Positions 8,411-16,554 of a stretch of DNA of 19,224 nucleotides are shown piece after piece; the first letter of the stretch is position 1, and each line of letters starts with the position of its first letter. The translations under genes and the position numbers were made by a program. Where the stretch lies: contig CAYWRO010000064.1 in the NCBI GenBank assembly GCA_964460345.1, positions 1 to 19,224 on the forward strand, written 5' to 3'. Under the pieces are notes generated by a model, which saw nothing but the letters and a program-made list of their open reading frames with translations, ran no database searches and was not told where the DNA came from. The DNA is from CAYWRO01 sp964460345. GTDB taxonomy: Bacteria > Planctomycetota > Phycisphaerae > Phycisphaerales > UBA1924.

Positions 8411-9721
8411 ATGTCCATCTTCCCCACCGAGACCGCCTACACCCGCCGCACCTTTCTGACGAGCACGCTTACGCTCGCCTCCGCGGCGGCGACCGTGCCA
8501 TGGTTCATCAACCGCTCAGCGCTAGGGCTTCCGCAGCCGGCGTCGGGACTTAGTTCCATCCCGGGCATCCCGGAGGACCGCATCATCGTCGTCGTGCAGC
8601 TTGGCGGCGGCAACGATGGCCTCAACACGGTGATTCCGTACGTGGATGACACCTATTACAAGGCCCGCCCGGGCATCGGAATTCCCAAAGACCAGGTACT
8701 CAAGCTCGACAAGCGCACGGATATCGGCCTGCACCCGCAGCTTCGCGACCTGCACGCGATGTACGAAGAGGGTCGCATGACCATCGTGCAGGGGGTCGGG
8801 TATCCGAACCCGAACCGTTCGCACTTCAAGAGCATGGACATCTGGCACACCGCCGATACGTCCGCGACCGGTGACGGCTGGCTCGGGCGCTACTTCGACA
8901 ACGAGTGCTGCGGGCACGATGAACACGGGCAGCCGGAGCCGAACCCGATGGCAGGGATCGCCATTGGACGCGAAGCGCCGCTGGCAATGCAGGGCCGGCT
9001 GACCAAGCCGATCGGCTTTGAGAACACGGACCTGTTCCGCTGGATGGGCAGGGATGTGCACGACGACCTGGTGCAGCCATACGACGAGTTGACGCGCGCC
9101 GGATCGGCCGAGGGAGCCGGCACAGGAACCAACGTCGCGTTTCTCATGCGAACAGCGCTGGACGCCCAGGTCTCCTCCGACCAGATCCGCAAGGCTGTCG
9201 CCGCGCGCCCGCTGGCGGAGTACCCGCGCAATCAGCTTGCCGGCCAGCTCGCCATGGTCGCGGCGATGATTCGCGCCGAACTGCCGACACGCGTGTACTA
9301 CGTCGATCTGGGCGGCTTCGACACTCACGCCGGCCAGGGCGGCCCACAGGGACGACACGCCAACCTCATGCAGCAGTTCGGCGCCTCGGTCAGGGCCTTC
9401 TACCAGGACTTGGCCGCCCAGGGCAACGACTCGCGCGTGTTGACCATGTCGTTCTCCGAGTTCGGCCGTCGGGTCTATCAGAACGCATCCGGCGGCACCG
9501 ATCACGGGGCGGCGGCGCCGATGTTTCTCTTTGGTCCCATGGTGCAGCCGGGCGTCGTGGGCTCACACCCATCGTTGACGGATCTGGACAACGGTGACCT
9601 CAAGTACAAGATCGACTTCCGCGAGGTCTACACGGGCGTGCTGCAGAACTGGATGAAAGCAGACGCCGAGAAGATCCTCGAAGGGCGCTTCCGCGCGGCC
9701 AAAGTGATCGCGAAAGCCTGA
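8411..9721 (+). CDS. DUF1501 domain protein, Tat-exported, alkaline-phosphatase/sulfatase-like fold
   Basis: A 436-residue protein starting with a twin-arginine signal (TRRTFLTS, residues 11-18) and a hydrophobic run to about residue 32, so it is probably exported folded. Typical DUF1501 blocks follow: VVVQLGGGNDGLNTVIPY (60-77), PNRSHFKSMDIWHTAD (134-149), DLGGFDTHAGQ (~298-308) and SEFGRRVYQNASGGTDHG (~347-364). The Asp/His pairs in GFDTH and GTDHG are the expected metal or active-site residues of the alkaline phosphatase-like superfamily to which DUF1501 is related. The actual substrate is unknown. GGAG six bases before the ATG supports the start. It follows the DUF1800 gene by 13 bases and is almost certainly co-transcribed with it. 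It faces the convergent gene at 9795. Confidence 0.92.
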   Translation: MSIFPTETAYTRRTFLTSTLTLASAAATVPWFINRSALGLPQPASGLSSIPGIPEDRIIVVVQLGGGNDGLNTVIPYVDDTYYKARPGIGIPKDQVLKLDKRTDIGLHPQLRDLHAMYEEGRMTIVQGVGYPNPNRSHFKSMDIWHTADTSATGDGWLGRYFDNECCGHDEHGQPEPNPMAGIAIGREAPLAMQGRLTKPIGFENTDLFRWMGRDVHDDLVQPYDELTRAGSAEGAGTGTNVAFLMRTALDAQVSSDQIRKAVAARPLAEYPRNQLAGQLAMVAAMIRAELPTRVYYVDLGGFDTHAGQGGPQGRHANLMQQFGASVRAFYQDLAAQGNDSRVLTMSFSEFGRRVYQNASGGTDHGAAAPMFLFGPMVQPGVVGSHPSLTDLDNGDLKYKIDFREVYTGVLQNWMKADAEKILEGRFRAAKVIAKA

Positions 9722-9748
9722 GCAGCGCGGCACAACGCATCGACCGCC

Positions 9749-9786
9749 GCCGCTGCTTGCCGGCCTGGAGGCACGCGCGCAGCGGC
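9749..9786. terminator. Possible bidirectional terminator between convergent genes
   Basis: Between two convergent genes, GCCGCTGC (9749-9756) and GCAGCGGC (9779-9786) form a perfect 8-base inverted repeat with a 22-base loop. There is no T-tract on either side, so it may be only a weak or factor-dependent end, or chance in GC-rich DNA. Confidence 0.25.
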
Positions 9787-9794
9787 CCTACCAG

Positions 9795-11447
9795 CTAATC
9801 CGTCTCGCTTCCCGAAATCGGAAGGAAGTCTCGCTGCTTTCCGTCTGCCCACTGCCTGAACCGCGGCCAGAAGACCTCGCGCAGCAGAATCTTCAGACAC
9901 GCCGCCACGGGGATGGCCAGCAGCAATCCATACAGGCCGGCCAGCGCGCCGCCGGCGATTGAGGCGAAGAGGATCGACGGTGTCGCCATGTCCGTGCTCT
10001 TGCCCTGAATGAGCGGCGTGAGGATGTAGTCGTCGAGCGCCTGGCCCGCGAAGTACACGACGGTCGGCGCACCGAGGATCCACCACCACGCAGCCTGCCA
10101 CCCCGTCGGTGGATCGATCAGCATGCCAATGACGGTGATTGGAATCCCCACCAGCGCCACATACGGCACGATCGAGAGTACCGCGACGATGGGACCGATG
10201 ATCAGCGGCGCGGGAACCCCGATCACCCAGTACGCGATCGTGAAGAAGACCGCCTGGATGGCGGCAATGGTCAGGCGGCCTCGGATGAACCCCGCGATGA
10301 CGGCGTCCATCTGCTGTGCCAGATCGACCACGCGGTGCTTGCGGGCCTCCGGAATCAGGCCGCGCCAGAAAGCCAACACGCGTCCATATCCCACGGAAAA
10401 GAAGTAGAAAAAGAAGGCCGTGAGGAAGAGCATGAACAGGAACATCCCGAAGGAGACCACCTTCGAGATCACAGCCTGGGCCGCCCACACGCCGCGCTCG
10501 GCAATTCCTCCCAGGTTCGCATCAATCGCCGCGGCGAGCCAGCCCAGCACGCGACCCAGTGAAGAATCCCCACCTTCCGCATCAGCATCGCCAAAGGTCA
10601 GGATCGCCCACTCGTAAGCCACCTGTAGGGCGGAGAAGTCCGCCCCCAAGGCCGTCCAGGCCGCATCTGCTCTTACCGCAAGCCGCGCTGAGTCCACAGG
10701 CCCACCATCCGGACGAGCCGGAAGAACGTCGGCGTCTCCGTCGCCGGGTGCGTCGACTCCTTGCTCCGCCGACGACTCCACGACCTCTTCGGCACGCGGG
10801 TCGATCTGTGTGGCCGGGTTGTCGTTTGCCTCATTACCCGACGGTGCCCCTTCTGAGACTCCCTCGGCAACAACCGGCGCATCGCTTTCCCCGATCCCAG
10901 CGGGCGATGCCGCCGCGTTGGCCTCCGCGGCGGCCTGAAACCCGATCCACTTGCCTTCCTCATCGAAGGGGGAGCCGATCACCTCGATCGCCTGCACGAT
11001 GGGCGCACTGAGTTGCACGACACGCGCCACGCGATTGCCGACCTGAATCCCCTGACCGACCGCAAAGACAAGCCCCAGCGAGACCGGCACGACCACAATG
11101 AGCACCGCCGCGCCGATGATGATCGACGCCGCGGCCTCCCGGCTCATGGTTCGCCCCCTCTGCCGCGGACGCGTCAGCCACTTGACGACAGGCTCGAAGA
11201 GATAGGCCAGTGCCATCGCCAGCAGAATCGGCACCGTGACGATGCTCAGCTTGTAGCCCAGCCAGAGCAGCCCGAAGATTCCGAGCCCGACCAGCACATC
11301 GCGAACTCCCTGGATCTCCCAAAGGTGCAGGCGAGCCCACTGCGGCCGGGAAGCGCCGACCGACTCCGAGCCGTTGCTCAGGAGCGCGGCGTTGGGCCTG
11401 CCCGGCCCACTTTCAAGTCTGCTATCGCGAGCTTCGCCAGTCGACAT
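9795..11447 (-). CDS. AI-2E family transporter (PerM/YdiK-like) with acidic insertion
   Basis: A 550-residue membrane protein of the AI-2E transporter family. Paired membrane segments lie at ~48-85, one at 106-130, then after a long outer or inner loop further segments at ~330-355, 392-412, 415-445, 450-475 and 490-525. The C-terminal stretch LDDYILTPLIQGKSTDM followed by a Gly/Ala-rich helix pair is the most diagnostic part. Despite the name, most members have no shown role in autoinducer-2; others act as permeases or Na+/H+ antiporters. Usual length is 340-400 residues. The excess comes from an insertion at about 172-255 that is rich in Ala, Glu, Asp, Gly and Pro and looks disordered, plus a ~40-residue polar N-terminus. 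The start ATG at 11447 has no good Shine-Dalgarno. It lies after the OmpA-like gene on the same strand, but a strong terminator separates them. Confidence 0.88.
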   Translation of the reverse strand: MSTGEARDSRLESGPGRPNAALLSNGSESVGASRPQWARLHLWEIQGVRDVLVGLGIFGLLWLGYKLSIVTVPILLAMALAYLFEPVVKWLTRPRQRGRTMSREAAASIIIGAAVLIVVVPVSLGLVFAVGQGIQVGNRVARVVQLSAPIVQAIEVIGSPFDEEGKWIGFQAAAEANAAASPAGIGESDAPVVAEGVSEGAPSGNEANDNPATQIDPRAEEVVESSAEQGVDAPGDGDADVLPARPDGGPVDSARLAVRADAAWTALGADFSALQVAYEWAILTFGDADAEGGDSSLGRVLGWLAAAIDANLGGIAERGVWAAQAVISKVVSFGMFLFMLFLTAFFFYFFSVGYGRVLAFWRGLIPEARKHRVVDLAQQMDAVIAGFIRGRLTIAAIQAVFFTIAYWVIGVPAPLIIGPIVAVLSIVPYVALVGIPITVIGMLIDPPTGWQAAWWWILGAPTVVYFAGQALDDYILTPLIQGKSTDMATPSILFASIAGGALAGLYGLLLAIPVAACLKILLREVFWPRFRQWADGKQRDFLPISGSETD

Positions 11448-11480
11448 GGGTCAAAGCCTACCCGATCTGCGCGCGCAATG

Positions 11481-11510
11481 AAGAACCCCGGCACGCCTGC
11501 CGGGGTTCTT
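11481..11510 (-). terminator. Strong hairpin terminator after the OmpA-like gene
   Basis: AAGAACCCCGGCA and TGCCGGGGTTCTT form a perfect 13-base stem with a 4-base loop (CGCC). Read on the minus strand it lies about 50 bases past the stop of the OmpA-like gene and ends GGGGTTCTTCATT, a short T-rich tail. It also lies 33 bases before the AI-2E family start, so it should isolate the two genes. Confidence 0.8.
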
Positions 11511-11563
11511 CGGAAATATTGGATGACGACTTCACAAACCGGGAGTTCCGCCGGCCGGGTCGG

Positions 11564-12418
11564 TCACTTCATGATCTCAGGGGCGGATGGACGCTGCTCC
11601 GGCACCTCCGCCTGAGCGCCGCCCACCGGGGCCGGAGCGCCGCTTTCAATGCGGCGGACCAGGTAAATCTCCACGCGGCGGTTGGCCGGCGTGCCGCCCT
11701 TGGTGTTGTTGGCAACGACCGGGTCGAACTCGCCCCGCCCCGCCGCCTCAATCCGGTCCGGGGCCACGCCGACCGAGGTCAGCTCCTGCCGGACGGAAAT
11801 CGCCCGGTGGCAGGACAGGTGCATGTTGGTGCGGTGGCCGCGCTGGGCGGTCGGGGCACTGATCGGCTGGTTGTCGGTGTGCCCGACCACGCGGATGTCA
11901 TACTTGCCCGCGGCGGAGCTGTTCAGGACACCCGCCAGGGCGCTCAGGGAGGCCTTGGCGCCCGGCTTGACGACGTCGGAACCGGAGTCGAACGTCAGGT
12001 CGCTCTTGAAGCGGAGCATGCCGAGGCTGCTGTCGTAGGTCACCAGTTCCGGGTTGCTCTCCGCGAAGCGGCGAAGCTCCATGTCCGCCAGCGGGTCGAC
12101 CTGGGAGAAGGCGATGCCGCCGAGGCGGTCGCCCCACTCCTCCATCACCCGCGCTGATTCAAGATTGCTGGTGCGGAGCTGGGCAATGAGCGAGCGCTGC
12201 TCGGCAATGGTCTTGTCGCGCGTGACAAGCGCCTGCTGGCTGATCGTCTGCTCGGACCGGCAGGCCTCCAGATCCTGGCGAAGCGCCTCGTTGCGATCCG
12301 TCAGGGCCCGGATCGTCCCCTGTTCCTTGGTGGTGTTGCACCCGGTCATCGCCAGGGCTCCGCCCGCGATGCACACGACCAGCGCCATCCGCCGCATTGT
12401 CTTCACTCCGTTCGACAT
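11564..12418 (-). CDS. OmpA-family peptidoglycan-binding lipoprotein
   Basis: 284 residues from the ATG at 12418. A short basic start and hydrophobic stretch end in a lipobox, LAMTGC, with Cys27 as the lipidated residue. Residues ~30-95 are polar and helix-forming (RNEALRQDLEACRSEQ and on), likely a coiled coil. The OmpA C-terminal domain spans ~135-255: FDSGSDVVKPGA, VVGHTDNQPI (Asp182), LSCHRAISV (Arg205) and TPANRRVEIYL. Asp182 and Arg205 sit where OmpA domains hold diaminopimelate of peptidoglycan. The protein should tie the outer membrane to the wall, like Pal or MotB-type domains. Start choice: the frame stays open to 12475, but GGAG lies 9 bases before 12418; the ATG at 12397 also has a GGAG and is possible. 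The segment before LSCHRA (AQRGHRTNMH) is unlike the usual sequence there. It is divergent from the amidohydrolase gene, with 123 bases between. Confidence 0.88.
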   Translation of the reverse strand: MSNGVKTMRRMALVVCIAGGALAMTGCNTTKEQGTIRALTDRNEALRQDLEACRSEQTISQQALVTRDKTIAEQRSLIAQLRTSNLESARVMEEWGDRLGGIAFSQVDPLADMELRRFAESNPELVTYDSSLGMLRFKSDLTFDSGSDVVKPGAKASLSALAGVLNSSAAGKYDIRVVGHTDNQPISAPTAQRGHRTNMHLSCHRAISVRQELTSVGVAPDRIEAAGRGEFDPVVANNTKGGTPANRRVEIYLVRRIESGAPAPVGGAQAEVPEQRPSAPEIMK

Positions 12419-12541
12419 TGCCATGCACTCCATTGGTTGTTTGTCCCGCTCGCCGCACGCGAGGGATTGGCCCACAGCATACCCTCTTTTTGCGGCGTCC
12501 GAAAGTGGTCTTCACAGTATCGGGGTCGCAGACGAGTCGCC

Positions 12542-13930
12542 ATGACAGACAAACGGATTCTGCGGATTGATGCCCTCGCGATTGCGGATGCACGCGGTTT
12601 TTGCGCATCACCCGCCTCGTTGCTCTGTCAATTGCGCTGCGCTGCGCCCGATCACGAACCCCTTCCATGGCTCCTGTGTGTCGGAAGCCCCACCGATGTG
12701 GATGCGCACCCGGCCGCGCAACGAGCGCAACGGCTCTCCTGCGACGACACTGTCCTCATTCCCGGCCTCGTCAACGCGCACACGCACCTTGATCTGACTC
12801 ACATCGGCCCTCTGACGCACGATCCTGAGGACGGCTTTGTGGCGTGGGTCGATCGCGTCCGGACCGGGCGCGCCATAACCGACGATGACATCACGACTTC
12901 CGTCGCCCGAGGGATCGAGCTCGCGCTCGCCGGCGGCGTGGTGGCGGTCGGCGACATCGCGGGGTGTCCCGCCACCGGCCCGACCCTGGCGCCGTGGCAG
13001 GCGCTGGCGGCCTCTCCGCTGCTGGGCGTCTCCTACCTTGAGTTCTTCGCCATGGGCGCCGGATTTGACGCCCGGATCGCCCGCATCGGATCCGTTCTGC
13101 GGACAGCGCCGGAGGAAGCCCTCCGGCCCGGTCGGGTCCGGCTTGGCCTCCAGCCCCACGCCCCCAACACCGTGGAACCGGCCGGCTATCGGTGGGCCGC
13201 GGACCAAGCCCGCCGCCTCAATCTGCGGCTGGCCACCCATCTGGCCGAGACGCCCGAAGAGCGCCGCTTCATCGCCGCCGCCGAGGGACCGCAACGAGCG
13301 TTTCTGGAGCGGTTCCAACTTTGGGAACCGAGGCTCGAGACAGTCTTCGGCCGGGGCCGCACGCCCGCGGAGCACCTCGAGGAGTTCCTCGGCGAGAAAC
13401 CACTGGTCGCCCACGTCAACGACTGCCCGGATGGCACGCTGCGTCTCCTGGCTGAGAAGGGGGCGAGCGTGGCGTACTGCCCGCGCGCCTCGAGCTACTT
13501 CGGGGCCGAGCGGCACTTCGGCCCGCACCGCTACCGCGACCTCCTCGCGGCGGGCGTGAACGTCTGCATCGGCACCGACTCCATCTTGAATCTCCCCCCC
13601 TATTCAGTGGATCCAAGCCGCGGCGGAATGAGCCCGCTTGATGAGATCCGCCTGCTCCGGCGGCGGGACGCCGCCTTGCCGGTTGAACTGCTTGGAATGG
13701 CGACAGTCAATGGCGCCGCCGCGCTCAACCTGGATCCAGCCTGGTTCACTTTCGCTGGAGGCGAGCACGCACTTGCCGGCGTGGTGGCCGTACCAGTGGA
13801 CCCGGCCGAGGGTCGAAGCGACCCGATTGCGGCGATTCTCGAGAGCGCCAGTCCGCCCCGATTACTGCTACACGGGAAATCGTACGATCCGGCAGAAACG
13901 AACCCGATCTGGCGACGTACAATCGCCTGA
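12542..13930 (+). CDS. Metal-dependent amidohydrolase, TRZ/ATZ (COG0402-type) deaminase family
   Basis: 462 residues from the ATG at 12542. The amidohydrolase signature is complete: PGLVNAHTHLDLT (His80, His82), LQPHAPNTV (His206), THLAETPEE (His233, Glu236), VAHVND (His291) and IGTDSI (Asp346). These are the metal-binding and catalytic residues of zinc or iron deaminases such as methylthioadenosine/S-adenosylhomocysteine deaminase and aminodeoxyfutalosine deaminase. I cannot tell the substrate from the sequence. The last would be fitting because ACIII uses menaquinol and the futalosine route makes menaquinone, but this is only inference. The frame is open from 12437 but those residues do not look like the family, so 12542 is preferred; no strong Shine-Dalgarno is present. 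The stop is 8 bases before the resB-like gene, which suggests co-transcription. Confidence 0.88.
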   Translation: MTDKRILRIDALAIADARGFCASPASLLCQLRCAAPDHEPLPWLLCVGSPTDVDAHPAAQRAQRLSCDDTVLIPGLVNAHTHLDLTHIGPLTHDPEDGFVAWVDRVRTGRAITDDDITTSVARGIELALAGGVVAVGDIAGCPATGPTLAPWQALAASPLLGVSYLEFFAMGAGFDARIARIGSVLRTAPEEALRPGRVRLGLQPHAPNTVEPAGYRWAADQARRLNLRLATHLAETPEERRFIAAAEGPQRAFLERFQLWEPRLETVFGRGRTPAEHLEEFLGEKPLVAHVNDCPDGTLRLLAEKGASVAYCPRASSYFGAERHFGPHRYRDLLAAGVNVCIGTDSILNLPPYSVDPSRGGMSPLDEIRLLRRRDAALPVELLGMATVNGAAALNLDPAWFTFAGGEHALAGVVAVPVDPAEGRSDPIAAILESASPPRLLLHGKSYDPAETNPIWRRTIA

Positions 13931-13938
13931 GACCGCTT

Positions 13939-16554
13939 ATGAGCCAGAAGTGGCGACGCGCCAAGCAATGGGACGACCTGCACCTGACAGGGGCTCTGCT
14001 CCCCGTGAAGTGGGGGTTGCGCACGCTCAGTTCGATCACCTTGGCGGTCATCACACTTGCTGGCATTACGCTCTACGGCACGATGGCCAGCATCCCGATC
14101 GGCCTCTTGGCACAGATCCCGACCTGGGGGATCTACCTGGGCACGCTCCTGGCCGCCGCGGCTGTCGGCGTGCTATTGCCCATGACGCTCGGGCTCCGCG
14201 GCCTCCGCCGGGCCGGCGTGCCCGCATCCTGGCGGTATTCCATCGGCCTGCTCGGATCACTGGGGCTGGCCGTCGGCGTGTTCCTGCTCTGGAAGGCAAC
14301 CGTCTGGCCGCATCTGCGATGGAACCCGGCCACGGGCGAGGGGCTGATGCTCTTCTCCGACTTCGTCGCAGCGCACCAATCCACGACGCTCCGGCGGCTG
14401 CCGGGCTTCGAGATGTCGGAGCTCGAGTTCTACGGCTGGTGGCCAATGAAGGCCATGCTCCTGCTGCTCGTCGTCAACCTTGTGGTCGCGACGGTGCGGC
14501 GCATCGAGTTCATCTTTGTGAATATCGGCGTGCTCACGGTGCACACGGGCATCGTGGTCATGGCGATCGGGAGCGTTCTGTACAGCAACCTGAAGCTGGA
14601 AGGCGACACCGTTCTTTTCGCCGGGCCGCCTGATGAACGCGGCGAGCCGACGCTCGGCCCGCCGCAGACCGGCTTTTACGACAACACGGATGTCGCGCTG
14701 TGGGTGGCCCAGCACGGCTCGTGGCAGCAGCGCCTGCTCACGGGCGTGCCGCGGTACAACGACTACGCGCTCGACGCTGCCTGGCCGGCGGGGGCGTTGA
14801 GCCCGCAGCGGCTCAGCGACGCCGGACGGACGCTCCGGTTGTCCGTGCCGCCGGGGCACATCGGTCCGACGGGCGGCTCGACCGTGGATCCGGACCTGCG
14901 CTTCGAGGTTGTTGGCTACGCCTCGTACGCCGACGGCGTGCAGAATCGCATCGCCGAGCTCGCACCGGCCCAAGGGACCGCCGCCGCCGCGGCCGAGACG
15001 TTCTTCGCCCGCGAGATCACGCTGACCGTCACGCCGCCGAGCGCGGATGGGAACGAGGAGACGAGCGAGATCACCGGCAGCCTGATCCCGACGGTGCCGG
15101 CGCAGCGCCTCGCGAGCATGTTCGAGGGGCTCATCGCCATCGAGCACACGCGCGCGATGAGCGAGGAGCGCTGGCGCGACATGACGGCCGAAGCGCCGGC
15201 GGGCTCCGGCGCGACGAACCTGCTGACCATTGAAGTCCCCGCCGCGGGCATCCGCGAGGTCGTGGCGGTCCAGCCGCAGGGCGGCCGGCCGATTACGGTC
15301 GGCGACTACACCATTACGGTCGACTCGATCTCCCCTGCGCCCCCCTTCCCGATCATCACGCCGGGATACGAAGGCGCAACGTCGAGCGTGGCGATCGTTA
15401 CGGTCGATCCGGTGGGCGATGCGGCTCCCTTCCAGCGCTGGATTTACCACCGCTTTCCGGAACTCAACCAGGATTTGCATCCGGGCGGCGGCGCCGGGGG
15501 CCAGCCGCGCCGCACCGATGCCGATCCCTCCATTCGCATCGGCTACGTCGACCTGACGAAGATCCAGATCTATCTCGATGAGCGCGAGGACGGCAGCGTC
15601 CGCGCTGCGGCGCGGCTGCCCGGCGGTCGCGTGCTCATCGATGAGGACCTTGGCCGCGGCGAGCTTTTCGAGATCGATCCGCGCATCGGCGTTCGGCTGG
15701 GCGCGAAGGAAGGCCCCTTCGTGCACGCCCCCACGCCGCGGATCGTCCCCGAGGATGAACGCGAGGCGGAGGCCGTGGGAACGCACCGCAACGCCATGCT
15801 GGCCGTGCGGATCTGGAGCGAGCGGGCCGAGGCGGACTGGGAGAAGACGCTGTGGCTGCCCTTCGTCCAGTACATGAACGTCGGCATGCCGGGCGAGACG
15901 GACGTCGCGCTGCCGGACGGCCGCCAGCTTCGCCTGGCCTTCGGCCGCATCAAGCACACGTTCCCCGGCTTTGCGTTGGCGCTGCGCGACTTTGAGATGA
16001 TTCCCTATCCGCACAGCGATGTGCCGCGGGATTACCGCTCGGACCTGCTGGTGTGGACGTCGTGGAACACGGCCGAGGGATCCGGCTCACCGGGCCCCGC
16101 TTCGGCCGGGCACATGGCGCGTGCAACGTCGCTCAATGAGCCGTTCCTTCTGCGTGTTCCCTTCCAGGGGCGTGAAGATCTGCCGGCGCTCTCGAATTTC
16201 GTCGGCCGCATCGCCCGCGCGCTGGTGCCGGTGCAGTTCAAGTTCAGTCAGGCGGGGTGGGACCGCCAGGGGTGGATGCGCACGCTTGCGGAGACCGAGC
16301 GCGGCGAGCGGATGCGACCCGCGGCCAACTGGACCATTCTCGGCGTGGGGAACAACCCCGGCATTTACATCATCGCCTTCGGCGCGGTGCTGACGTGCGC
16401 GGGGATTCCGTGGGCGTTTTACATCAAGCCGCTGCTGGTGCGCCGCCGGAAGATGAAGATCAAGAAGCAACTGGCGCAGCAGGCCGGCGCCGGTTCGACC
16501 CCTTCGCCGGGCACGGACCGCGCCCGCGGCGAGGTGCTGGAGGTGGCGTCATGA
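13939..16554 (+). CDS. resB: ResB-like (Ccs1) System II cytochrome c biogenesis protein, long form
   Basis: 871 residues, against about 450-600 for usual ResB/Ccs1. Membrane segments lie at ~28-48, 62-82, 100-120, 170-187 and 192-214. The fifth holds FVNIGVLTVHTGIVVMAIGS, with His202 at the place of the conserved ResB heme-linked His. Residues ~215-815 form a very large domain that should lie outside the membrane. The final segment (~818-840, IYIIAFGAVLTCAGIPWAFYI) is followed by a basic cytoplasmic tail. In System II, ResB works with ResC to carry heme across the membrane and attach it to CxxCH motifs. No CxxCH motif is present in the protein itself. It follows the amidohydrolase by 8 bases with no clear ribosome site, so translational coupling is likely, and its TGA overlaps the ATG of the next gene. 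Family call is firm; the role of the enlarged domain is unknown. Confidence 0.88.
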   Translation: MSQKWRRAKQWDDLHLTGALLPVKWGLRTLSSITLAVITLAGITLYGTMASIPIGLLAQIPTWGIYLGTLLAAAAVGVLLPMTLGLRGLRRAGVPASWRYSIGLLGSLGLAVGVFLLWKATVWPHLRWNPATGEGLMLFSDFVAAHQSTTLRRLPGFEMSELEFYGWWPMKAMLLLLVVNLVVATVRRIEFIFVNIGVLTVHTGIVVMAIGSVLYSNLKLEGDTVLFAGPPDERGEPTLGPPQTGFYDNTDVALWVAQHGSWQQRLLTGVPRYNDYALDAAWPAGALSPQRLSDAGRTLRLSVPPGHIGPTGGSTVDPDLRFEVVGYASYADGVQNRIAELAPAQGTAAAAAETFFAREITLTVTPPSADGNEETSEITGSLIPTVPAQRLASMFEGLIAIEHTRAMSEERWRDMTAEAPAGSGATNLLTIEVPAAGIREVVAVQPQGGRPITVGDYTITVDSISPAPPFPIITPGYEGATSSVAIVTVDPVGDAAPFQRWIYHRFPELNQDLHPGGGAGGQPRRTDADPSIRIGYVDLTKIQIYLDEREDGSVRAAARLPGGRVLIDEDLGRGELFEIDPRIGVRLGAKEGPFVHAPTPRIVPEDEREAEAVGTHRNAMLAVRIWSERAEADWEKTLWLPFVQYMNVGMPGETDVALPDGRQLRLAFGRIKHTFPGFALALRDFEMIPYPHSDVPRDYRSDLLVWTSWNTAEGSGSPGPASAGHMARATSLNEPFLLRVPFQGREDLPALSNFVGRIARALVPVQFKFSQAGWDRQGWMRTLAETERGERMRPAANWTILGVGNNPGIYIIAFGAVLTCAGIPWAFYIKPLLVRRRKMKIKKQLAQQAGAGSTPSPGTDRARGEVLEVAS

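Noticed and set aside
12437..12541. N-terminal extension of the amidohydrolase
   Set aside because: The 35 added residues do not fit the family and would cover the divergent control region.
12419..12541. Defined promoters for the OmpA-like and amidohydrolase genes
   Set aside because: A TATGCT with a poor -35 on the minus strand and CAGTAT on the plus strand are too weak to report as features.
14257..16014. 585-codon minus-strand open frame opposite ResB
   Set aside because: Low-complexity Arg/Asp/His-rich shadow of the ResB coding frame.
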